Below are positions 26,526 through 35,623 of a stretch of 64,000 bases of DNA, one piece after another (positions within the stretch are counted from its first letter, which is position 1; each line of letters starts with the position of its first letter). The position numbers and the translations under genes are program-made. Where the stretch lies: contig JAIUPN010000005.1 in assembly GCA_020160755.1 (NCBI GenBank), positions 186,001 through 250,000 of the forward strand, read 5' to 3'. The notes under the pieces were generated by a model. That model was not told where the DNA came from and did no database searches. It worked only from the letters and a program-made list of their open reading frames with translations. This stretch comes from Pseudomonadota bacterium (GTDB taxonomy: Bacteria; Pseudomonadota; Alphaproteobacteria; Sphingomonadales; Sphingomonadaceae).

Positions 26526-27545
26526 TTAGAGCCCCAATGCCGCAGCGATCCGGTCCCAGCGCACCAGTTTGAAATTCTGTGCCTTGGGCGCGTTGTCGCC
26601 GTCCTGTGCGAGGAAGATGCCGTCCGGATAGTCGGGGCCGAAATGGCCCGCGACCGCCTCGATCCCGTCGGTCTCACTCGTCGCGCCGAACGCGCCCGCG
26701 GCGACGGCAAAGCGACCGGCATATTCGACGCCGGGCAGGCGGAAGACCGCATAGGCGTTGTCGCCCTGACTCGACGCGATCAGGTAACGCTGCCCCTTAT
26801 GGTCGATCGTCGCAAGGCCCTCGACGTCGGCGACGAGGCGCTGGTTGTCGACCGGCGCGACGAGGCGCGCGGCCGCGCTGTTACCACTCTGCTTCAGCTC
26901 CCAGATGCCCGCATCTTCCTCGCCGACATAGAGCGTGTCGCCGTCGAAGACGCAGCCCTCCGACTGGGTCGGGATCTTGTATTCCCACTGGACCGCGAAG
27001 CCCGGCGTACCATCGACGGTCAGCGTGCCGACGCGCACCGTGCCGTCCTTGACGATCAGCGCCGCGGTGATCGGTGCGCCGGGCGCGCTCTTCTTGAGAC
27101 AAAGACCATAGGCTTCGCCCGTCCCGGCGGCCGCGCGGCCGAGCGCGACGATCGCCGGCTTGTCGGCGTCGAGGCGGAAGACCGCGAGATGCGCGTTCAC
27201 GCCGTCGTTGCGATCGCTCGCGACGATGATGTTGCCCGCGACGTCGACATTGTTGACAAGGCCCGCCTTGGTGAAGGCGATGTCCTTGCCGGCCAGATCA
27301 TAGACGTGCAGACCCGCCTTCTTGTCGGTCGCAACGATCAGCGCGCGGTTCCGATTGGCGGGATCGACCCAGATCGCCGGATCGTCGGCGGCATCGGCGC
27401 GGCCGGTGCCGACGGGTTCGGTTTCGCCGCTCGCGCTGACCTGCGCCGGGGGCAGCCCCGTGATCATGGGCGCGGGGGTACCGGTGCACCCCGTCAGCGC
27501 GGCGGCGAGCGCGGCGGCGCCCATCCGGTTCGAAATGCGGATCAT
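26526..27545 (-). CDS. Beta-propeller phytase (lipoprotein)
   Basis: About 339 residues from the ATG at 27545 (AAGGGA 6 nt upstream); an ATG at 27560 overlapping the phosphatase stop is the alternative. The signal peptide ends in a lipobox (AALTGC). Propeller blades show the calcium-binding acidic pattern of BPP phytases: RADAADDPAIWVDP at the start, IVASDRNDGVNAHLAVFRLD, EGCVFDGDTLYVGEEDAGIW, DVEGLATID, and SETDGIEAVAGHFGPDYPDG. It would release phosphate from phytate outside or at the membrane. It is coupled to a phosphatase gene behind a Pho-box array. Confidence 0.9.
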   Translation of the reverse strand: MIRISNRMGAAALAAALTGCTGTPAPMITGLPPAQVSASGETEPVGTGRADAADDPAIWVDPANRNRALIVATDKKAGLHVYDLAGKDIAFTKAGLVNNVDVAGNIIVASDRNDGVNAHLAVFRLDADKPAIVALGRAAAGTGEAYGLCLKKSAPGAPITAALIVKDGTVRVGTLTVDGTPGFAVQWEYKIPTQSEGCVFDGDTLYVGEEDAGIWELKQSGNSAAARLVAPVDNQRLVADVEGLATIDHKGQRYLIASSQGDNAYAVFRLPGVEYAGRFAVAAGAFGATSETDGIEAVAGHFGPDYPDGIFLAQDGDNAPKAQNFKLVRWDRIAAALGL

Positions 27546-27556
27546 GACGATTCCCT

Positions 27557-28978
27557 TCATTTGCCCCTGGCGACGCAGCGGCCGCCGTCGGGGCCGACGT
27601 TGCCCGAACATGTGCGCGCAGCGAGCGTCGGTTCGGCAATTTCACTGAGGCGGTTACCCGCGGCGGTGCGTTCGAGGTCGAAGCCGTCGTAAAGCTTGCC
27701 CGACGCGGTGAACGTCCGGAATTTGAGCCGCTTCGGCTCGACATCGACGATCTGATAGAGTTCGGTCGCTTCGGCGATCTTGTCGGGCTGGCTGCCCGCG
27801 CGGTCGTTGAGCCGGTACATCTTCGATCCGGTCACCGATACCAGATAGACGGGACCTTGCACCTGTCCGCCGGCACGCGCCTTTGCCCCGGCGGCGCGCC
27901 CCGCTTCGGCGGTCAGGCGGCTGTAGCAATGATCATGCCCCTGCAACACCAGATCGACCTTGCGCTTGTCGAACACCGGCTTCCACGCCGCCTTGATCTC
28001 GGCGGTGTCGTTCGGGCGCGCGCAGGTGAACACGGGCTGGTGGAACAGCACGACGTTCCAGTTCGCCTTCGACGCGGCGAGCGTCGCATCGAGCCAGTCG
28101 GTCTGTGCCTTCATCGACCCGAGGTCGATCGCCGCGGTCCCGTCGAGGATGATGAAACGCACCCCCTGATAATCGGTGTAATAGGTCGTCGCTTTCACCG
28201 GATCGGCGCCGTTCGCGGGCAGCGCGAATTGCGCCGGCCAATAGGGGCCGAGCTTGCGGCTTTCGCTGCCGTCGGGTTTCAGCATATCGACATATTCATG
28301 GTTGCCGGTCGCCGGAACCTGCGGGACGATCGCATAATTATAGCCGCCGGCCTGATTCCACTCGCCCCATTCGTCGTCATGGTCGAGGTCGTCGCGCTGG
28401 CCGACGAGGTCGCCCGCGTGGACGACAAGGCGGATGTCGCCATTGGCATGGAACGCCTGCCGGATCACGCGGCTGGCATAGGTCAATATGCCGTTCTGGA
28501 TGTCGCCGAGATAGAGGAAGCGAAAGGGTTTGGCTTCGGCCGCGGCGGTGCGGAACTGATACCATTCGCTCCAGCCCGCGGCGCCCTTCACGCGGTAGGT
28601 ATAGGCGGTGTCGGGGGCGAGACCGGTGAAGCGGACCTGATGATAGAGCGCGGGGCCATAGCTGCTGTCGACCGGCGTCGTCGTGCCGGTAACGAGCCGT
28701 GCCTTTTCCTCGAGCGTCGGGCCGTCGACCGACACCGCGAGCTGGGCTTCCGCCGCCGTCTGCCCGGTGTCGGTGCGAAAGGCGACCGCCATATCGCGCG
28801 CCGGATCGGCGCCGGGGGTGAGGACGATGCGATCGGGAAGATTTTTGGGCGCATAGGGAAGACCGGGCGAGCGCGGGACCGGTGCCGCTTCTTGCGCTGC
28901 CAGCGATGCGGCGCTGCCGAGCAACGCGGCCGCGGTCAACGACAGCCCGAAATGAAAGCTCCGTCTTTTCCGAATCAT
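27557..28978 (-). CDS. Secreted metallophosphatase (purple acid phosphatase type)
   Basis: 473 residues from the ATG at 28978. A signal peptide (HFGLSLTAAALLGSAASLAA) is followed by a fibronectin-like N-domain ending in YTYRVKGAAGWSEWYQFRT. The metallophosphoesterase motifs are FLYLGDIQNG, VVHAGDLVGQRDD, ATGNHEY, LFHQPVF and LQGHDHCYSR, all five conserved blocks of the purple acid phosphatase family. It lies directly upstream of the phytase gene and diverges from a TonB receptor. Confidence 0.9.
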   Translation of the reverse strand: MIRKRRSFHFGLSLTAAALLGSAASLAAQEAAPVPRSPGLPYAPKNLPDRIVLTPGADPARDMAVAFRTDTGQTAAEAQLAVSVDGPTLEEKARLVTGTTTPVDSSYGPALYHQVRFTGLAPDTAYTYRVKGAAGWSEWYQFRTAAAEAKPFRFLYLGDIQNGILTYASRVIRQAFHANGDIRLVVHAGDLVGQRDDLDHDDEWGEWNQAGGYNYAIVPQVPATGNHEYVDMLKPDGSESRKLGPYWPAQFALPANGADPVKATTYYTDYQGVRFIILDGTAAIDLGSMKAQTDWLDATLAASKANWNVVLFHQPVFTCARPNDTAEIKAAWKPVFDKRKVDLVLQGHDHCYSRLTAEAGRAAGAKARAGGQVQGPVYLVSVTGSKMYRLNDRAGSQPDKIAEATELYQIVDVEPKRLKFRTFTASGKLYDGFDLERTAAGNRLSEIAEPTLAARTCSGNVGPDGGRCVARGK

Positions 28979-29100
28979 AACGTCTCGCTGCCCCCTTTGA
29001 TCGGCGATACCGGCTTCGCCACGCCGGGAAATCCGGGTTGCGCGGCGCTGCGCCCGGCCCCGTTCCAGCAAAGACACGCGGCGTCAATCCCACAATATTT

Positions 29101-29151
29101 CCGTCACTTAACTGTCACCAAAGCGTCATGACCGTCGCCGCAAACTGTCAC
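29101..29151 (+). promoter_or_regulatory. Array of Pho-box half-sites
   Basis: Heptamers recur every 11 bp: CCGTCAC (29101), CTGTCAC (29112), GCGTCAT (29123), a weak GTCGCCG (29134) and CTGTCAC (29145), each separated by 4 bp. This is the PhoB binding arrangement (CTGTCAT repeats at 11-bp spacing), with four good heptamers of five. It lies 45 bp before the TonB receptor start and 122 bp before the phosphatase start. Confidence 0.8.
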
Positions 29152-29196
29152 ACGCCCCCCCTAGAGGCCCGGCAACCAATAAGGGGGTACGACAAA

Positions 29197-31545
29197 ATGA
29201 TTCGACGTTTCAGCCTGCATTCCGCCGCCGCGCTTGCCATCGCCACGGCGCTTGTCGCCGTCCCCGTCGCCGCGCAGGACAGCGCGCCGATCGTCGACGA
29301 AAGCGGTGACGGCACGATCACCTCGGCGCGCGACATCGTCGTCCTCGGCAGCGTCGGCTATCGCAACCGCAGCGAAGACCAGGCCGAACCGGTGATCAGC
29401 TACGACAGCGAATATTTCCAGCGCTTCGAGCCGCTGACCGCCGGCGACGCGCTGAAGCGCGTGCCGTCGGTCACCTTCCTGTCGGACGTCATCGAAAGCG
29501 ACGGCGCGCGGCTCCGGGGCCTGCCGCCGGGCTATACGCAGATCCTGATCAACGGCGAAAAAGTCCCCGGATCGAACGCCGACCGCAGCTTCTTCCTCGA
29601 CCGCATCCCCGCCGAGCTGATCGACCGCGTCGAAATCGTCCGCTCGTCGTCGGCGCGCCGCACCGGCGACGCGGTCGCGGGCACGCTCAACATCAAGCTG
29701 CGCGACGGTTACGAACTCGACGGCGGCTATCTGCGCGCCGGCGGCCTCTATTATGACGACAAGGAACTCGAACCCAGCATCGGCGGCGTGTTCGGCGGCG
29801 CGCTCGGTCCGGGCCGCTTCCTCATTGGCGGCAACTTCCAGGGCCGCCACAACCCCAAAAAGAAATATTCGCTGCGCTACAGCGACTCGCCCGAGAATAA
29901 TTCGAACTTCGCGACCGACGACTTCGACAATCGCGAGGATCAAGTCGATACGCGCGACGGCAAGGATTATTCGTTCAACGCGACCTACGACATCAAGGGC
30001 GACACCACCGATTTCTCGGTGAACGGCTTTTACGTCCACACCGATCGCACCGAGACCGAGCGCAGCTTCGAATATAATCACCCGACGAACATCAACGGCC
30101 CCGTCCGCGCGACGCCGCCGGGCAATCTGACCGTCGACAACGCCAATATCGCGAAGATCAATCAGGACAATTACAGCGTCAACGGCAAGCTCGCGCACCG
30201 CTGGTCGCTGGGCGAAACCAGCCTGAAAATTGGCTACGCATATTTCGACGAAGACCAGTTCGAAACCGAATATGAGGTCGAATTCGACCGCGCCCTGCCG
30301 CGCTTCACCGGCGACCAGACGCGCACCGGCATCACCGACAAGGAATTTTCGGTGCGGCTGGAGCATGAATTCCCGCTGGGCGAAAATGCGAAGCTGCTTT
30401 TCGGCGGCCTGTGGCAGGATAAGGACCGCTCGACCTCTATCACCGAGGCGCCGCGCGACCGCTACAATCTGACCGCCGCCAATCGGCAGGGCTACGATCA
30501 GTTTGCGCGCAACCCGACAGAGTTTGTGCGTACCTTCGGCGCCTTCGTGCCCGCCGTCGGCGGGATCAACATGATCGAGGAAAAGCGTCTCGACGGCTTC
30601 GTGCTGGTCGAAGGCGACATGCCCGGCGTGAAGTGGGAGGCCGGCATCCGCTATGAAACGACCGACCTGACCATCGACGACCTGACCCCGCCCGCGACGC
30701 GCATCGACAATGATTATGAAAAGCTGCTCCCGTCGGCATCGGTGAAGGTCGACGTCGGCGCGCGCGGCCGCATCACTGCCTCGGCCGCCCGTACCAGCCG
30801 CCGTCCCGAGTTCAACTTCCTCTCGCCGGCGCAGCTCGATGCAGAGCTTGGCGACAATGATCTGCTCGGCAACCCGCTGCTCGATCCCGAAACGGCGTGG
30901 GGTTTCGATCTCGGTTACGAACAGCGCCTCGGCCGTTCGGGCATCGCCGGCGTCAACATCTTCTATCGCAAGGTGAACGACCTGATCGAACTCACCAATA
31001 CCGGCGTCGAGGGATCGGAAGGCGCGGGGACTTTTGTCTATCAGCCGCAGAATATCGGTGACGGCAAGGTGTGGGGCGTCGAGTTCGACCTGTCGACCGA
31101 CCTTGGTTTCATCGGCCTTCCCGATACCGGCGTCTTCGGCAATGTGTCCTGGCTCGACAGCAAGATCGTCGACGAATTCGGCGAGCGCCGCTTCAACGGC
31201 CAGAGCAAATATGTCTATAACTTCGGCGCGATCCAGGACATTCCGTCGATCGGCGCCGCGTTCGGCGCGACCTATCGCAAGCAGGGCGGCGCCTTCGACC
31301 GCACCGTCGGCGAGGAAGTCTTCACCAGCTATGGCGCCGATCTCGAAATCTTCGTCGAAAAGCGGTTCGGCAAGAGCTTCACGATCCGCGCGGTGGGGTC
31401 GAACCTGCTGAACGGCGCGAAACGCGAGCGCTTCAACAAGTTCACGACGATCGACGACCAGAACGACCGCAGCTTCGACGAATATGAACTCGAAAGCGAA
31501 AAGGCCGGCCCGGTCTTCCAGCTGATGGCGCGCTACGCCTTCTGA
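29197..31545 (+). CDS. TonB-dependent receptor, probably Pho-regulated
   Basis: 782 residues from the ATG at 29197 (AAGGGGG upstream). The signal peptide runs to VPVAAQD. The plug domain shows AGDALKRVPSVTFLSDVIES, ARLRGLPPGYTQILINGEKV and ELIDRVEIVRSSSARRTGDA. The beta barrel ends in a C-terminal aromatic (LMARYAF). With phytase and phosphatase across a Pho-box array, it probably imports a phosphorylated compound or a product of their action. That is inference; the ligand is unknown. Confidence 0.88.
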   Translation: MIRRFSLHSAAALAIATALVAVPVAAQDSAPIVDESGDGTITSARDIVVLGSVGYRNRSEDQAEPVISYDSEYFQRFEPLTAGDALKRVPSVTFLSDVIESDGARLRGLPPGYTQILINGEKVPGSNADRSFFLDRIPAELIDRVEIVRSSSARRTGDAVAGTLNIKLRDGYELDGGYLRAGGLYYDDKELEPSIGGVFGGALGPGRFLIGGNFQGRHNPKKKYSLRYSDSPENNSNFATDDFDNREDQVDTRDGKDYSFNATYDIKGDTTDFSVNGFYVHTDRTETERSFEYNHPTNINGPVRATPPGNLTVDNANIAKINQDNYSVNGKLAHRWSLGETSLKIGYAYFDEDQFETEYEVEFDRALPRFTGDQTRTGITDKEFSVRLEHEFPLGENAKLLFGGLWQDKDRSTSITEAPRDRYNLTAANRQGYDQFARNPTEFVRTFGAFVPAVGGINMIEEKRLDGFVLVEGDMPGVKWEAGIRYETTDLTIDDLTPPATRIDNDYEKLLPSASVKVDVGARGRITASAARTSRRPEFNFLSPAQLDAELGDNDLLGNPLLDPETAWGFDLGYEQRLGRSGIAGVNIFYRKVNDLIELTNTGVEGSEGAGTFVYQPQNIGDGKVWGVEFDLSTDLGFIGLPDTGVFGNVSWLDSKIVDEFGERRFNGQSKYVYNFGAIQDIPSIGAAFGATYRKQGGAFDRTVGEEVFTSYGADLEIFVEKRFGKSFTIRAVGSNLLNGAKRERFNKFTTIDDQNDRSFDEYELESEKAGPVFQLMARYAF

Positions 31546-31557
31546 CGCGCCGGGTTG

Positions 31558-31587
31558 CGGCGGCGGGCAGTCCCTTGCCCGCCGCCG
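31558..31587. terminator. 12-bp hairpin between convergent genes
   Basis: CGGCGGCGGGCA (31558-31569) and TGCCCGCCGCCG (31576-31587) form a perfect 12-bp stem with a 6-nt loop, placed between the receptor stop (31545) and the heparinase stop (31588). No T tract follows on either strand, so it may stop transcripts weakly or protect 3' ends. Confidence 0.5.
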
Positions 31588-33351
31588 TCAGCCGATATGT
31601 TTGAATATCCAGCCGATGCTGGCGCCGCCCGCGGGCGCGATGCCGGTGACGACGAGCTGCTCGGTCGGATGCGGCCGCCCCTCGCCATCGACCCACAGGC
31701 TCGGCTCGATATCAAGCCCGCCTTCGGACGTGCGGAATTGCCACAGCGGGCCGCCGTTGATGCGCAGCAGCGCCCCCAATTTGTCGGCGGTCAGGCTTGC
31801 CGAGATGTGCGCACCAAGGTGGAAGCGCAACGTGAACCCCTTGTCGCCCTTGCGCCGGGTGCGCGGGGCCGGAAGCAGCATATCCTCGCCGCGCAGCTCG
31901 CGCCCGTTCGGTGACAGGATCAGGAGGCGGCGGTGGATCAGGCCATGACGGCGCGCATAGCCGTCGTGGCTCATCTCGACGCGGCTGCCCTGCGGCGTCT
32001 CGCGCCGGTCGAGTTCGACCTCGGTCACACCCTTGCCGAGCGAGCCATTGGGAAGGATCGCGGTCGAATTGCTGTCGCCCAGCGTCAGCGTCGAATGCGC
32101 CGCCGTCGTGCGCAGTCCGCGCGCGAGGTCGGCGGGGATCGTCGCGCCGGTCAGCGCCGCGCCGCCGCAATTGACGACGATGCGCTCGTCGCCGTCGCTG
32201 AGTTCGAAAGCGAGGGTCGAGGCGCAGCCCGCTTCGGTCACCCGTGCGATCGGCGGCGGCGCCGCATCGGCGAGCAGCACGACCTTGTTCGCGACGAGCC
32301 GCTGGTAACCCCAGTCGCGCGCCTGCTTGAGCGGGCGGGTGCGGATACCGCTCGCCGCGACGATCGCCTGGATGGTCTCCGCCGAGGTCGCACCGCTGCC
32401 CTGCCAGCTCCCCATGCCGCCGTCGCTGTGGGTGAGGCCGAGCAGCGCGGGCACCGTGCGCGCGAGCACTTCCTGCACGAACGGCGGCACTTCGATGCGG
32501 CGCATGTCATAGATTTTCGCGAGCATCGAAAGCGCCATGATCGCGTCGAGCTGCGCCTGCGGCGAGCGCGAGATATTGCCGCCGTCGGCGTAGAAGCTGG
32601 TTTCGAGCACCTTGCGCAAGCCGGCCTCGCCAAAGACCTGCCGCGGTTCGCCGCCGGGCATCAGCAGCGACGCGGCGACGATCCCGACCCACGCGACCAT
32701 CTGGCCGGTGCCGGGGCGCGTCTTGTCGGCGACGCGGTCAAGGTGGCGCGCCGCGCGCGCGAGGTGATTGAGCACCGCCGAACGATAGACAAGATCGCTC
32801 GACGACAGGATCAGCGGCGCGTGGCAGGCCCAGAAGAGGATACGCCACGCGGTATTGTCGGCCTTCCACGCGGGTTCGCTCACCGTCTCGCCATGCGTGG
32901 CGAGCCAGTGGCGCACGACCGCTTCGGCGATCGGGGCGCCGTCGGCGCGCGAGCCGGTCGCGGCGAGGTCGCGCAGCCAGGCGAAGCTGTGCAGATAATC
33001 GGCAAAGGCCGGCGCCACCGTGAGCGCGGCGAAGTCGAGTTCGCCGAGCGGCAGCTTCAATCCGCGGTGCAGGAAATGACCCGCGCGGATCGCGGTGCCC
33101 GCACGCGTATCGCCCGGCACGGGATCGGTCGGCACGCCGAGCAGCTTGAGCGGAAAGCGTCCCTTCAGCCGGAAAGCGTGGAGCGGTGTGCGCCAGGTCA
33201 GGCGCGTGATCGCGTTGGCGACGCGGTCGCCGAGCGAAAGCCCCTTGTCGGCGGGAAGGCGGATCAGCCGCTTGCCGGGCTCGATCGTGTCGTCGATCGG
33301 CGCGGCCTCGTCACCGGAGTCGAGCGGTGTGTCGGCGGGGGCAGCGGTCAA
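31588..33351 (-). CDS. Heparinase II/III family protein
   Basis: I start at the TTG at 33351 because GGAGGGGAG lies 4 nt upstream; an ATG at 33366 has no such site. About 587 residues: an alpha-helical toroid (SFAWLRDLAATG, WRILFWACHAPLILSS, ISRSPQAQLDAIMALSMLAK) and a C-terminal beta-sandwich of the heparinase II/III type (AAHSTLTLGDSNSTAIL, SHDGYARRHGLIHRRLLILS). The family cleaves acidic polysaccharides, but the alphaproteobacterial branch near rpe and purH has no tested substrate that I know of. No clear signal peptide is visible. Confidence 0.82.
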   Translation of the reverse strand: MTAAPADTPLDSGDEAAPIDDTIEPGKRLIRLPADKGLSLGDRVANAITRLTWRTPLHAFRLKGRFPLKLLGVPTDPVPGDTRAGTAIRAGHFLHRGLKLPLGELDFAALTVAPAFADYLHSFAWLRDLAATGSRADGAPIAEAVVRHWLATHGETVSEPAWKADNTAWRILFWACHAPLILSSSDLVYRSAVLNHLARAARHLDRVADKTRPGTGQMVAWVGIVAASLLMPGGEPRQVFGEAGLRKVLETSFYADGGNISRSPQAQLDAIMALSMLAKIYDMRRIEVPPFVQEVLARTVPALLGLTHSDGGMGSWQGSGATSAETIQAIVAASGIRTRPLKQARDWGYQRLVANKVVLLADAAPPPIARVTEAGCASTLAFELSDGDERIVVNCGGAALTGATIPADLARGLRTTAAHSTLTLGDSNSTAILPNGSLGKGVTEVELDRRETPQGSRVEMSHDGYARRHGLIHRRLLILSPNGRELRGEDMLLPAPRTRRKGDKGFTLRFHLGAHISASLTADKLGALLRINGGPLWQFRTSEGGLDIEPSLWVDGEGRPHPTEQLVVTGIAPAGGASIGWIFKHIG

Positions 33352-33369
33352 CGGTCTCCCCTCCATCGA

Positions 33370-34041
33370 TCAGGCGCCGCGCAGCCGCCGGATATTGTCG
33401 GCATAAGCGTCGGGTCCGCCCTTGAAGGTCGCGGTACCCGCCACGAGCACGTCGGCGCCCGCGTCGATCGCCAGCGGCGCCGTGCCGGCGTCGATGCCGC
33501 CGTCGACCTCCAGCCGGATGTCGCGGCCCGATTTCTCGATCATCTTGCGGACCGCCTCGATCTTGCGGAGCTGGCTCGAAATGAAGCTCTGCCCGCCGAA
33601 GCCGGGGTTGACGCTCATGATCAGGACCAGATCGATGTCGTCGATCAGATAGTCGAGCATCTTCGCCGGGGTCGCGGGGTTGAGCGACACGCCCGCCTGC
33701 TTGCCGAGCGACTTGATGTGCTGGACGGTGCGGTGGATGTGCGGCCCCGCTTCGGGATGGACGGTGATGATGTCGGCGCCCGCCTCGGCGAAAGCGTCGA
33801 GGAAATGATCGACGGGCGAGATCATCAGATGGACGTCGAAGGGCAAGGTCGAGTGCGGGCGCAGCGCCTTCACTACCATCGGCCCGATCGTCAGATTCGG
33901 GACATAATGACCGTCCATGACGTCGATATGGACCCAGTCGGCGCCCGCGGTCTCGATCGCCCGCACCTCTTCGCCAAGGCGCGCGAAATCGGCGCTGAGG
34001 ATCGACGGGGCAATACGGACGGGCGTGGTGGCGGCGGTCAT
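33370..34041 (-). CDS. rpe: Ribulose-phosphate 3-epimerase
   Basis: 223 residues, full length. TIM-barrel enzyme of the pentose phosphate pathway. Landmarks are [37 protein letters not shown] (metal-binding His and Asp), [17 protein letters not shown] and [11 protein letters not shown]. The heparinase gene follows at once, as commonly seen in alphaproteobacteria. Confidence 0.96.
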   Translation of the reverse strand: MTAATTPVRIAPSILSADFARLGEEVRAIETAGADWVHIDVMDGHYVPNLTIGPMVVKALRPHSTLPFDVHLMISPVDHFLDAFAEAGADIITVHPEAGPHIHRTVQHIKSLGKQAGVSLNPATPAKMLDYLIDDIDLVLIMSVNPGFGGQSFISSQLRKIEAVRKMIEKSGRDIRLEVDGGIDAGTAPLAIDAGADVLVAGTATFKGGPDAYADNIRRLRGA

Positions 34042-34128
34042 AGAGACCGGCCTTAACCATCAAGCGAGTCGGGGGCAAGCGGAGTGGGGCCGCTATCGAC
34101 AGCTATCCCCAAATAATGTCGCGCCGAC

Positions 34129-34371
34129 CTATCGCCAGCGCCACCCGCCCTCGGTCTTGGCGCGATAAACCGGCATCGGGGCAAGGCCCGCGAGGACGAC
34201 GAGGATCGTCATCAGAACGGGCCGGTCGCGGAAGAGCCATGCGAGGCCGGCGATCATCGCGATATGCAGCGCGAGAAAGAACCAGCCTTCCCACACGAAC
34301 GGCAGCCCGGTGCCGTAACCATGCCGCTTGGCGCGAAACCATGGCGTCTTGCGCATGAACAGGTGGAGCAT
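34129..34371 (-). CDS. Small two-segment membrane protein
   Basis: 80 residues starting at the ATG at 34371, 2 bp after the preceding stop. A conserved-looking N-terminus (FRAKRHGYGTGLPFVWEGW) leads into two membrane segments (FLALHIAMIAGLAWLF, LMTILVVLAGLAPMPVY) and a C-terminal EGGWRWR. I believe similar proteins occur near SPFH genes in sphingomonads, but I know no function. Last gene of a three-gene unit. Confidence 0.7.
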   Translation of the reverse strand: MLHLFMRKTPWFRAKRHGYGTGLPFVWEGWFFLALHIAMIAGLAWLFRDRPVLMTILVVLAGLAPMPVYRAKTEGGWRWR

Positions 34372-34373
34372 GA

Positions 34374-34577
34374 TCAGCTTTCCTCTTTGGGCGGCCGCCC
34401 GCGTCTGGGCGTTTCCGACTGCCTGACATTCACCCCCCGCCGCCCCAGCGCCTCGCGCAGCAATATCTCGATTTCGGCGTTGGCGCTGCGCAATTCGGCC
34501 GCCGCCAGCCGCTCGATCGCCGCGTAGAGCGCGGGATCGAGACGGAGGGCAAAGGCCTTTTTGGCGGACGCGGCCAT
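34374..34577 (-). CDS. Ribbon-helix-helix (Arc/HicB-like) protein
   Basis: 67 residues. FALRLDPALYAAIERLAAAE has the strand-helix start of Arc-type ribbon-helix-helix proteins, then LRSANAEIEILLREAL completes the second helix. The basic tail RRGRPPKEES resembles an AT-hook core (RGRP). It lies between the SPFH gene and the small membrane protein gene. It may bind the AT-rich inverted repeat upstream and regulate its own operon; no toxin partner is apparent. Confidence 0.75.
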   Translation of the reverse strand: MAASAKKAFALRLDPALYAAIERLAAAELRSANAEIEILLREALGRRGVNVRQSETPRRGRPPKEES

Positions 34578-34586
34578 CGTTTCGGC

Positions 34587-35489
34587 TCAGTAGAGCGAGC
34601 CGGTATTGACGACGGGCTGCGTGTCGCGCTCGCCGCACAGCACGACCATCAGGTTCGACACCATCGCCGCCTTGCGCTCGTCGTCGAGGTCGACGACATT
34701 CTTCTCGGACAGGTGCTGGAGCGCCATTTCGACCATCGTCACCGCACCCTCGACCAGCTTCTTGCGCGCCGCGATCACCGCTTCGGCCTGCTGGCGGCGG
34801 AGCATCGCGCCCGCGATCTCCTGCGCATAGGCGAGGTGTGTCAGCCCGCATTCGTCGACCGTGATCCCCGCGACGTCGAGCCGCTCGATCAGCGCCTTGC
34901 GCAGTTCGACCCCGACCTCGTCATGGTTGCCGCGCAGCGTGATTTCCTGATGTTCGATATCGTCATAGGGGTAGCGCGAGCCGATCGAGCGCACCGCGGC
35001 CTCGATCTGCGCCATCACGAATTCCTTGTAATCGTCGACGTCGAACAGCGCCTGCGCGGTGTCGGTGACGCGCCACACGACCTGCGCCGCCATCTCGATC
35101 GGATTGCCGCGCAGGTCGTTGACCTTGATCTTGTCCGAAATGACGTTGTTCGCGCGCACCGCGATCTTCTTGCGCGTGTACCAGGGCAGCACCCAGCGCA
35201 GCCCCTCCTCGCGGTCGGTGCCCTTGTACGCGCCGAACAGCTGGATCGCGGCGGCCTCGTTCGGGTTGATGAGGTAGAAGCCGCAGAGGATCAGCAGGCC
35301 GACGATTGCCGAGCCGACGACGACGATCCATTTCCACGCGACCATATATTCGGCGTTGGCGTTGGTGATCCCCGCCCAGGCGGCGAGCCCGAGCAGCAGC
35401 AACCAGATAAGCAGCATCAGATAGCCACTCTGCGTAGCGGCGCGCGTCTCGCGACTGCGGTTCAGCGCCGGCGTCCCTGTTTCGACCAT
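34587..35489 (-). CDS. SPFH/Band 7 membrane protein
   Basis: 300 residues from the ATG at 35489 (GGAGGG upstream). Two N-terminal membrane segments (YLMLLIWLLLLGLAAWAG, WIVVVGSAIVGLLILCGFYL) are followed by a Band 7 domain: NPNEAAAIQLFGAYKGT, RANNVISDKIKVNDLRGNPIE (spanning two adjacent blocks), VVWRVTDTAQALFDVDDY, and AYAQEIAGAMLRRQQAEAVI. It probably forms a membrane scaffold. It heads the operon with the ribbon-helix-helix and small membrane proteins. Confidence 0.88.
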   Translation of the reverse strand: MVETGTPALNRSRETRAATQSGYLMLLIWLLLLGLAAWAGITNANAEYMVAWKWIVVVGSAIVGLLILCGFYLINPNEAAAIQLFGAYKGTDREEGLRWVLPWYTRKKIAVRANNVISDKIKVNDLRGNPIEMAAQVVWRVTDTAQALFDVDDYKEFVMAQIEAAVRSIGSRYPYDDIEHQEITLRGNHDEVGVELRKALIERLDVAGITVDECGLTHLAYAQEIAGAMLRRQQAEAVIAARKKLVEGAVTMVEMALQHLSEKNVVDLDDERKAAMVSNLMVVLCGERDTQPVVNTGSLY

Positions 35490-35506
35490 ATTTCCCTCCG
35501 AATCAC

Positions 35507-35538
35507 TCGATATAATGATGATATCATATTTATATCGA
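35507..35538. promoter_or_regulatory. AT-rich nested inverted repeat upstream of the SPFH operon
   Basis: TCGATATAA (35507-35515) and TTATATCGA (35530-35538) are perfect inverted arms; between them lies a second palindrome ATGATATCAT (35518-35527). It sits 18 bp before the SPFH start in strongly AT-rich sequence, where a promoter -10 region would be. A dimeric repressor site is likely, and the ribbon-helix-helix protein of the same operon is one candidate binder. Confidence 0.55.
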
Positions 35539-35623
35539 ATTGGGTGGCGGTCAATCGGGATTTTGGCGAGCCCGGCCCGTAACGGTTTTGGGGTGGGGAG
35601 CCGTCTTTCGCTCACTCACTTTC

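Noticed and set aside
29101..29151. A CRISPR or tandem-repeat array
   Set aside because: The units are 7 bp with 4-bp spacers and match PhoB sites; no longer repeat or cas gene is present.
31933..34056. A 707-codon + strand frame across heparinase and rpe
   Set aside because: Antisense to two confidently identified genes and compositionally typical of a shadow.
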